Shown: piece by piece, positions 1 to 5,212 of the stretch | Numbering within the stretch: position 1 is the stretch's first letter | How the letters are laid out: each line of letters begins with the position of its first letter | Assembly: GCA_001800185.1 (NCBI GenBank) | Contig: MGUX01000135.1 | Coordinates: forward strand, 1 to 5,212 | Reading direction: 5' to 3' | Length of the DNA stretch: 5,212 bases | DNA from: Elusimicrobia bacterium RIFCSPLOWO2_12_FULL_59_9 | Lineage (GTDB): Bacteria > Elusimicrobiota > Elusimicrobia > O2-12-FULL-59-9 | Position numbers and translations under genes: made by a program | Notes under the pieces: generated by a model | The model's input: the letters and a program-made list of their open reading frames with translations, nothing else | Databases searched by the model: none | What the model was told of the DNA's origin: nothing

Positions 1-2033
1 TGCGCCTGAGGCAGGTTGGGCTCGCGCTCCAGGGCGCTCAAATAGGCCTTTTCGGCTTCCTCTCGCTTGCCGGCTCTTTCAAGAACGGCGCCCAGAGCGA
101 CATAGGCGTCGGCGGCCGCGGCGGCATAGGAACGGCGCACGTCCGGCAAGGCGCGGTAATCCCGGGCTAGGTCCAGGCTGTAATCAAAAAGCTCCGTCGC
201 GCGGCGGTACATCCGCTCCGCCTGGCTCAAATCCCCTTTTTTCTGAAAATACAAAAACCCCAGGAAATAGGGGGAGTAGGGGAAGGCGCGCTTTTGCGCC
301 CACGCCAGCTTGAATTCGCGCACGGCCTCCTCCAACTTGTCCTCCTTCCACAAAAGCGTCGCGGCCCGGTAATGCGCCTGGACGTACATTTCAATCACGT
401 CCGAATTGAAGAAATTGGGCTGTTCCTCATGCACGAAATGCCCCCGCGCCACGTAAAAGGGCCAAGGCCAAAAAGGCCTCTCCGCCGCCCGCATGGGGGT
501 CAATCGCCACAGCAGGCCCTCGGGAACGAAATACGGAAACTTGTCCGGCAATTCGGCGTCCGGCGTGGCATAGACGAGCCGGTTCTGCCGCACGAAGCGC
601 AAAAGTTCCTCCTCCGTCTTGACCGGAGCGATCACGACCTCCGGATTTCTGCGCCCCCAGCTCTCTTGGTACCAAGGGCTGGCGGAAAGCCCCTGCGCGA
701 TGATCGTTAAATCGGGCCGCCGGTTCTCCACTAGATGATAATGCCACAAACTGAAAAGCTGAACGTCCTTTTTCGCTATCAGCACGGAGTCCGGAGGGGC
801 GGAGCGGAAAATATTCTGGCAGAAATCATAGATGAAATAATTCTCCCGGTGGTTGACCTTGCTTGCGTGCGCCCATAGCGAGGCGCCCGCCTGCAGGAGG
901 AAAAGCGCCAGCAAGGCGAAGCGCAGCGGGAGCTTGCCCGCCGAGGCGTCCAGGAGCCGCCGCAGCCCCCACGCCATCCAGACGGCCAAGACGACGTCCG
1001 ACATCAGGTAATGCGGCTCCACGATGGCCAAAGCATGCGGGTTGGGCGGCATGTTGGCCAAAAACAGAAAAACCGGGCCGGCAAAAATATAGGCCAGCAA
1101 AAAAGCCGGCCAAACGGCGCGGCGGCTTCGGAAATGCGTCCACATTCCGAGCGCCGCCGCGGCGACGCCCGGCCAGCCCAGAAAACCGGCCGCATGCAGA
1201 AGGTTTTCCTTCAAATTGACGCCGAACATCGCTCCGGCTGGATAATTTTTCGACAGCAGGTCGAGGGTTCCGCCATGGGTTTTCCGGGTGATGGTGCCCC
1301 AAAAATTGGCCAGCTTTTCCGGATGGTTCCAATCCAGCCACGGCTCTTGGGCGGAGCGCAGGGGCAGATAGCCGTAGACGCTCAGCCCCAGCAAAAAAAA
1401 GCCCGCCGCTCGAAGCCATGCGCGCGGCGGCCCCCTGCGCGGAGCTTCGGGGACCCGGATGCCCCGGAGGTGCGGCGGGCTCTTTGCCGCCAGCAACAGC
1501 CACAAAAATGCGGGCGCCAGCAGCAGCAGGTCCGTGCGATTCCCCAGGCTCAGCCCGTATAAAAACGCCAGCAGGTAGAACGCCGGAACCCTCCAGCCTT
1601 CCCGCCGGACGGCCAATATGAGCAGAAGCATCATCAGCGCGAGATTCATCGAGTACATCTCGGAGACGATGGAGACGGTCCAAAAGGTCGGGTTGAGCCC
1701 GAGGGCCAGGACGGCGAAGGCGGCCGGCGCGGCCCCCGTTTCGCCCAGCAGCAGCAGATAGAAAAGCGCCAGGGCCGCCGCTCCCATCACCGCGGAAAAA
1801 ACGTTGAGCCGGAAGGCGGCGGTGGCCAGCGGAATCAAGTTCGCCGCGCGCGCGGCGAGCACATACAAGGGGTATCCCGGCGGATGGGAAACGCCGAGGG
1901 TGGAGGCGCTCAGTCCCATCTCTCCCGCGTCCCGATAAGGGGCCAGGGAGGGAGGGCAGGTATAAAGAAATAGAGCGAAAAAAGCCAGAAACACGAGCAT
2001 CGCGCCTTTCCACCCGCGCAGTTCGCCGATCAT
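1..2033 (-). CDS. DUF2723 / TMEM260-like membrane glycosyltransferase-like protein with TPRs, 3'-truncated by window (gene 3)
   Basis: I translated this frame codon by codon from ATG at 2031-2033 to the window edge and found no stop (677 codons), so the C-terminus is missing. The N-terminus (MIGELRGWKG) leads into TM1 (about 11-25). The outer loop has DAGE (35-38) and LGVSHPPGYPLYVL (46-59). Other motifs are SEMYS (124-128), GLSLGNRTD (160-168) and FWGTITRKTHGG (244-255). A basic, proline-rich cytoplasmic loop lies at about 184-207. The position matching ERFLP of gene 2 reads EPHYLM (339-344), a notable change. After the last helix (about 369-385) comes YDF (402-404), APPDS (412-416) and ENRRPDL (436-442), as in the other two genes. 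The middle of the soluble domain, about 443-540, is unlike gene 2. TPR-like units lie at about 550-583, 585-617 and 640-675, the last cut by the window edge. The start is supported by 4-bp ATGA overlap with gene 2; M12 is a weaker alternative. An exocytoplasmic GT-C-like transferase is the likely role. Substrate is unknown, and altered motifs may mean altered specificity. Confidence 0.91.
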   Translation of the reverse strand, partial: MIGELRGWKGAMLVFLAFFALFLYTCPPSLAPYRDAGEMGLSASTLGVSHPPGYPLYVLAARAANLIPLATAAFRLNVFSAVMGAAALALFYLLLLGETGAAPAAFAVLALGLNPTFWTVSIVSEMYSMNLALMMLLLILAVRREGWRVPAFYLLAFLYGLSLGNRTDLLLLAPAFLWLLLAAKSPPHLRGIRVPEAPRRGPPRAWLRAAGFFLLGLSVYGYLPLRSAQEPWLDWNHPEKLANFWGTITRKTHGGTLDLLSKNYPAGAMFGVNLKENLLHAAGFLGWPGVAAAALGMWTHFRSRRAVWPAFLLAYIFAGPVFLFLANMPPNPHALAIVEPHYLMSDVVLAVWMAWGLRRLLDASAGKLPLRFALLALFLLQAGASLWAHASKVNHRENYFIYDFCQNIFRSAPPDSVLIAKKDVQLFSLWHYHLVENRRPDLTIIAQGLSASPWYQESWGRRNPEVVIAPVKTEEELLRFVRQNRLVYATPDAELPDKFPYFVPEGLLWRLTPMRAAERPFWPWPFYVARGHFVHEEQPNFFNSDVIEMYVQAHYRAATLLWKEDKLEEAVREFKLAWAQKRAFPYSPYFLGFLYFQKKGDLSQAERMYRRATELFDYSLDLARDYRALPDVRRSYAAAAADAYVALGAVLERAGKREEAEKAYLSALEREPNLPQA
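2030..2033 (-). other. ATGA stop/start overlap between gene 2 and gene 3
   Basis: On the minus strand the gene 2 stop codon TGA (2030-2032) overlaps the gene 3 start codon ATG (2031-2033), the same arrangement as the upstream junction. The upstream bases (GAGATTGAGCAACCC) hold only a weak GAG. Translation of gene 3 is therefore probably coupled to gene 2. The repeated geometry supports both start assignments. Confidence 0.9.
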
Positions 2034-4087
2034 GGGTTGCTCAATCTCGCGCGCGCCGCCGCCAAGAAGCGCGCCGCGTCCGGATGGGTTGGATTTAAGC
2101 CCGCCACTTTCTCAAAGCCCCAAACGGAGCACTTCCAATCCCGCCGGCGCCAGCAGGAGGTCGCCAGATTGTAATAGGCCTGCGCGTAGCCGGGATCGAT
2201 GGAAAAGGCCTTGCGGTACATCCGCTCCGCGCCTTCCGCGTCGCCGCGACGCTCGTGGATCACGCCCAGATTGGAATAGGCCGCCGCGTTTTCGGCGTAG
2301 CCCAGCGCCTTCTTGAATCCGGCTTCGGCCTCCTGCATGCGGCCGGCCGTAAAATACTGGCCGGCGATCCAACCCCACCAGTAATCCGGAGCGCGGCTTG
2401 CCGCGGCCAAGCCGCGAAAATGCCCTTCCGCTTTTTCGATCCGTTTCCGCTCCAGATAGTGCTTGGCCAAAAGCTCGCAATGCGAGCTGAGCTGTATGGC
2501 GCCCCGGTAGGGCAAGGGGAATTTCCACCTCAAGCTGTAAATCTCCTCCCACGGAAAGCCGGGCGCGTCCGCGGCGGCGCCCACTTTCTCAACGCGCAGA
2601 AGATATCCGTCCCGGCGGCGATTGAGCTTGACCAGATTTTCCTCCAAGCTGGCGTAATAGACGCCTCCGGGGTGGGAAGCGGCGAGCGCGGACTCCACTT
2701 CTTGACGCCGCTCCAGGCGCGGCTTTCCCCAAAGGCGGTAATAGTCCTTGCCGTACAGGCTGGGCGTCACCCCGGCGTTGCAGTCCGCCCACCTCAGGTC
2801 CGGACGCCGGTTCTCCGCGTACTGCAAATAGGCCATGCCGAATTCGGCTTCATCCGCGCGGTCCAGGAGCAAAAAAGAGCCGCGCGGCAAAGTCCTGAGG
2901 ATGTTGCGGGTATAATCGTAATCGAGGTAATCGGAGCGCGCGTCGGCCGGGGCGGGATGCCTCCAGAAAAGAACGGCGGCCAGCAAGACCCAGCCGGATT
3001 TATACCGGCCGGCCGCCCCGAAAAAAGCGCCGAACCAATACGCCATGAAAAACGCCGACAGAGGGAGGAAGCGCTCCATCACCATGCGCGCGTTGGGGCC
3101 CGGAGAGGTTTTCGCCAAAATGAAAAAAAACGGCCCGCTAAAGAGCCAGGCGAGAAAGGTGGCCGCCGCGAAGACGCGGTCGCGGCGCCAAGCCGCCCAC
3201 GCTCCGGCGGCCGCAAGGCACAAGCCTGTCCAGCCCGCGTCTTCGGCGATGAGCGACGCGTAAAAACCGGCGGCGCGCTGAAAAGTCCGCGCGGACCAAC
3301 TCACCGCGCCGGCGCCCTGGGCCAAGGCGGCCGTGCCGTAGCGCGCCCGGGTCAGCAGGCCCCAAAACCGCTCCCACGTGTCCGGCTCCTCCCAGTTGAG
3401 CAAAGGCGGCGCCTGAGCCCGCAGGAAAACAAAGGCGTAGACGAGGACTCCCAAAACGCCGAAGGCCGCCGCGACCCCCAAAACCCGCGCCCTGCTCCCG
3501 GAAGGAACGCGCTTGAGCCAAACGGCGAGCGCCGCGGCGAGCCCCGGCAGCAGCAAGACGATGGTATGCTGGTTTCCGCAGGCCAAACCGAAAACCAACG
3601 CCAAAAGGTATGCGCGCCTCGCATTCATCTCCGGCGGCGAAGCGGATAAAAGCGCCTTTAAAATCAGAAACAAAGCGCCCATCAAGGCCAATTGGAGAGT
3701 GAAGACCTCGGCGACCACGGCTTGCTTTTGGAAAGCCGGGGAAAAAAATAGCGCCGCGGCCCCGGCGATCGCCGCGAGCGGGCCGGCGTCGGCTAGAAGA
3801 CAAGCCAGGAGAGCCAGCGCGGCGGAGGCGCAGAGCGCCGAAAATAAATTCATCCGCAGCGCCCAATTTCCGAGAGGAATCGCGCTGCCGAAGAGATTTC
3901 CCGCGAGCACGTAGAGGGGGTAGCCGGGGGAGTGGGCGATGCCCAGCGTGGCGCCCGCCGCCGAGAGCTCGGCGGAATCCAATGGCGCCATCGCCGGCGC
4001 GGCGTGGTGGCAAAACCAGAGAAACGAGGCCAGAAAAATCCCGAGGGGCAAAATAAATTTTAGCCGCGGCGGCGGATCGCTTTTCAT
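2030..4087 (-). CDS. DUF2723 / TMEM260-like (GT-C type) membrane glycosyltransferase with periplasmic TPR domain (gene 2)
   Basis: This is a complete 685-residue protein and the best specimen in the window. The N-terminus is basic (K2, R8, K10) and leads into TM1 (about 9-27). A first outer loop carries DSAE (37-40) and LGIAHSPGYPLYVL (48-61), the hallmark of DUF2723. Further family motifs are AEVF (126-129), GLACGNQHT (167-175), NWEEPDTWERFWGLLTRARYG (231-251, with FWG and TR as key residues) and ERFLP (338-342). I count about 11 hydrophobic helices, the last near 363-376. Basic loops (KR at 192-201, RRDR at 301-304, RYK at 361-363) all fall on the cytoplasmic side if the N-terminus is inside. 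This puts D37, E40, the FWG loop and the C-terminal domain outside. The soluble part has DYDYTRNILRTLPRGS (389-404) and RPDL (428-431), then four TPR-like units at about 537-564, 570-598, 601-632 and 635-666. The family is GT-C-like; eukaryotic TMEM260 is a protein O-mannosyltransferase. The expected role here is transfer of sugar from a lipid-phosphate donor on the outer face, with TPRs possibly binding acceptors. The start is fixed by ATGA overlap with gene 1. The substrate is not determinable. Confidence 0.94.
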   Translation of the reverse strand: MKSDPPPRLKFILPLGIFLASFLWFCHHAAPAMAPLDSAELSAAGATLGIAHSPGYPLYVLAGNLFGSAIPLGNWALRMNLFSALCASAALALLACLLADAGPLAAIAGAAALFFSPAFQKQAVVAEVFTLQLALMGALFLILKALLSASPPEMNARRAYLLALVFGLACGNQHTIVLLLPGLAAALAVWLKRVPSGSRARVLGVAAAFGVLGVLVYAFVFLRAQAPPLLNWEEPDTWERFWGLLTRARYGTAALAQGAGAVSWSARTFQRAAGFYASLIAEDAGWTGLCLAAAGAWAAWRRDRVFAAATFLAWLFSGPFFFILAKTSPGPNARMVMERFLPLSAFFMAYWFGAFFGAAGRYKSGWVLLAAVLFWRHPAPADARSDYLDYDYTRNILRTLPRGSFLLLDRADEAEFGMAYLQYAENRRPDLRWADCNAGVTPSLYGKDYYRLWGKPRLERRQEVESALAASHPGGVYYASLEENLVKLNRRRDGYLLRVEKVGAAADAPGFPWEEIYSLRWKFPLPYRGAIQLSSHCELLAKHYLERKRIEKAEGHFRGLAAASRAPDYWWGWIAGQYFTAGRMQEAEAGFKKALGYAENAAAYSNLGVIHERRGDAEGAERMYRKAFSIDPGYAQAYYNLATSCWRRRDWKCSVWGFEKVAGLNPTHPDAARFLAAARARLSNP
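4084..4087 (-). other. ATGA stop/start overlap between gene 1 and gene 2
   Basis: On the minus strand the gene 1 stop codon TGA (4084-4086) shares bases with the gene 2 start codon ATG (4085-4087). The bases just upstream (CAAACTCAAAAGCCG) contain no good Shine-Dalgarno sequence. A GAAGG lies about 15 nt away, which is too far to be convincing. Such overlaps are well known to favour termination-reinitiation coupling. That coupling happens here is inferred. Confidence 0.9.
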
Positions 4088-5212
4088 CGGCTTTTGAGTT
4101 TGCCTTCAATCGTCCGCAGATAGGCCCGCGCCTGCGCCTGGCCGGGATCAATCTCCAAAGCCTTGGAGTAGGCCTCGGCGGCCTTGGGCCAATCGGCCGA
4201 CTTCCAATAAACGACGCCCAGACCCATATACGCGTTGACGGACTTGGGAGACGCGGCCAGGGCTTTCCAGTAGGCCGACACGGCCTCGTCGAATTTTCCA
4301 CGTTTTTCCAGGGTGACCGCCAAATTTTCCCAAAGCTGCGATTTCGCCGGCTCAAACGCCAGGTTGTCCCGGTAAACTTCTTCGGCCCCGCCCCAGTCGC
4401 CCGATTGAGCGAGGCGGTACGCCAGCCATTCCATGGCGCGGCTCAAGGAGCTCCCCAGCCAATCGATGTCGGGGCCGATGGAGCGAGCGAAGCGCCATTG
4501 CCTGAGCGCCTCCCGCCATTGTCCCAGAGCCGCCAGCTCCTGGCCGCGGCCGAACCAAAAAAACGGCGCCAAGGCGCGGTCGCGGTAATGCCGCTCCAGA
4601 AGGGCCGCATTCACGCGGAACACGTAAAACGGCCAGGCGCTCTCGCGGCGAAGCGCGGCCGCCCTGTCCGGCGCGTCCTTTTGCCATATCGACCGCTGCG
4701 CGACGCCCGATGGCAACAGAACCGCCCCCGGCAGGACCTCATCCCGGAGAGTGGAGTAATAGACTGCGGTCTGGGCGGCGTACCGGCTTTCGACCTCCAA
4801 GCGCCTTTTCTCCTTGTCGTCCTTGCTCAATTGCCGGAAATCCGGCCCGTAGACATTGCGGTAGATGAGCGCCCCCCGGTCATGCAGCTCCAAATCCGGC
4901 CGCATCCCCTCGGCGTAGTGGAGAAAGGCCAAGGTGTAAAAGGCGTCGTCGCCGCCGTCCATGAAGAGCGCCGAGCCCGGCGCCATGGATTTGAGCAGCG
5001 CCCGCCCGTAGTCGTACGCCATGAAATCCTCGCGCAGCGCCCACGCGGCGCGCCTTTGCCCAAGCAAAAGGAGGGGGATAAGGAGCGCGCACCAACTCCA
5101 TCTGCCCAAACGCAGCTCAAGCTCGTCCACGCTCCAACCGGCGCAGAGCGCGAACCACAGAACGGGCAGAAGGTAGAATCTGGGCAGAACGCCGTCAAGT
5201 TCCGTGGTGAAA
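4084..5212 (-). CDS. DUF2723-family membrane glycosyltransferase-like protein with C-terminal TPRs, 5'-truncated by window (gene 1)
   Basis: This is the C-terminal part of a membrane protein. The reading frame is open to the window edge (375 residues visible), so the true start lies upstream. An in-frame GTG at 5128-5130 is unlikely to be the start, because the 27 residues before it encode a family-like (P/E)RFYLLP motif and a transmembrane helix (visible residues 11-25). A second helix (about 38-50) is followed by the segment shared with both neighbours: YDY (66-68), APGS (77-80), MDGGDDAFYT (84-93) and RPDL (104-107). That segment resembles the NGDNDTF-type block of Bacteroidota DUF2723 proteins. 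Four TPR-like repeats follow at about 217-248, 257-288, 292-322 and 325-356, the last two near canonical (LGVVYWKSADWPKAAEAYSK). By analogy with gene 2, the soluble part should lie outside the cytoplasmic membrane. The stop overlaps the start of gene 2 by 4 bp. Family membership is inferred from paralogy and the C-terminal half, because the catalytic module lies outside the window. Sugar donor and acceptor are unknown. Confidence 0.9.
   Translation of the reverse strand, partial: FTTELDGVLPRFYLLPVLWFALCAGWSVDELELRLGRWSWCALLIPLLLLGQRRAAWALREDFMAYDYGRALLKSMAPGSALFMDGGDDAFYTLAFLHYAEGMRPDLELHDRGALIYRNVYGPDFRQLSKDDKEKRRLEVESRYAAQTAVYYSTLRDEVLPGAVLLPSGVAQRSIWQKDAPDRAAALRRESAWPFYVFRVNAALLERHYRDRALAPFFWFGRGQELAALGQWREALRQWRFARSIGPDIDWLGSSLSRAMEWLAYRLAQSGDWGGAEEVYRDNLAFEPAKSQLWENLAVTLEKRGKFDEAVSAYWKALAASPKSVNAYMGLGVVYWKSADWPKAAEAYSKALEIDPGQAQARAYLRTIEGKLKSR

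Noticed and set aside
294..710. A 138-codon plus-strand open frame
   Set aside because: It is antisense to the soluble domain of gene 3, with no recognisable domain and no independent support.
1393..1400. Runs of eight A on the plus strand (1393-1400; another at 3123-3130), as possible slippage or phase-variation tracts
   Set aside because: On the coding strand these are consecutive Phe codons inside transmembrane helices, which explains them. Both frames are intact, and similar runs of seven occur elsewhere in the genes.
1961..1972. AT-rich TATAAAGAAATA as a possible promoter element
   Set aside because: It lies inside the first transmembrane helix coding region of gene 3, with no paired -35-like element that I trust.
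826..2013. A 395-codon minus-strand open frame over the gene 3 region
   Set aside because: It is a frame-shifted shadow of gene 3. The true frame from 2033 encodes TM helices, PGYPLYVL, FWG-x(2)-TR and TPRs. It runs off the window without a stop, so a simple search for closed ORFs would miss it and report this shadow instead.
2255..3649. A long open frame on the plus strand (464 codons) antisense to gene 2
   Set aside because: It lies wholly opposite a gene with clear family motifs. Its translation is rich in Arg, Gly, Pro and Ala with no domain I recognise. GC-rich codon use in gene 2 leaves antisense frames free of stops.
3138..4355. A 405-codon minus-strand open frame spanning the gene 1-gene 2 junction
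   Set aside because: It is a shifted-frame shadow crossing two well-supported genes. Its product is low-complexity Arg/Gly/Pro-rich with no membrane or TPR pattern.
5128..5130. GTG as the start codon of gene 1
   Set aside because: The frame stays open upstream and encodes an (R)FYLLP motif and a transmembrane helix matching the paralogs, so the gene begins outside the window.

Overview
The window is a fragment of one operon read entirely from the minus strand. It holds three consecutive paralogous genes, each an integral-membrane DUF2723-type glycosyltransferase-like protein (the TMEM260 / GT-C-fold family) fused to a soluble C-terminal domain ending in tetratricopeptide (TPR) repeats. In transcription order these are: gene 1 (4084-5212, 5' end outside the window), gene 2 (2030-4087, complete, 685 aa) and gene 3 (1-2033, 3' end outside the window, 677 codons visible). 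Coding sequence covers essentially every base. There is no intergenic space, and I see no promoter, terminator, RNA gene, mobile element or CRISPR array.

Layout: both junctions are 4-bp ATGA overlaps in which the stop codon of one gene overlaps the start codon of the next (4084-4087 and 2030-2033). No strong Shine-Dalgarno sequence precedes either internal start, so translation is probably coupled along one mRNA. Genes 2 and 3 share an N-terminal membrane module: an Asp-x-x-Glu in the first exocytoplasmic loop, then a LG-x(2)-H-x-PGYPLYVL motif, a (S/A)E(V/M)(F/Y) motif, a G-L-(A/S)-x-GN motif and an FWG-x(2)-TR motif. All three genes share a post-membrane segment of the form YD(Y/F)...P-x-(G/D)-S...D...F...RPDL, followed by three or four TPRs. 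Counting hydrophobic segments and applying the positive-inside rule to gene 2 gives about 11 helices, N-terminus inside and the TPR domain outside the cytoplasmic membrane.

Function: family knowledge supports a polyprenyl-phosphate-sugar-dependent GT-C-like transferase; the eukaryotic relative TMEM260 is a protein O-mannosyltransferase. Donor, acceptor and product cannot be read from this sequence. Three divergent copies in one transcript suggest enzymes with different acceptors or sequential roles in making an envelope glycan or glycoprotein.

Organism: a bacterium with a GC-rich genome (roughly 60-65% in the lines I counted) and a double-membrane or otherwise elaborate envelope is plausible. 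Tandem DUF2723-TPR genes with this codon style recall Elusimicrobiota and similar environmental lineages, but that is a weak impression and no marker gene is present.
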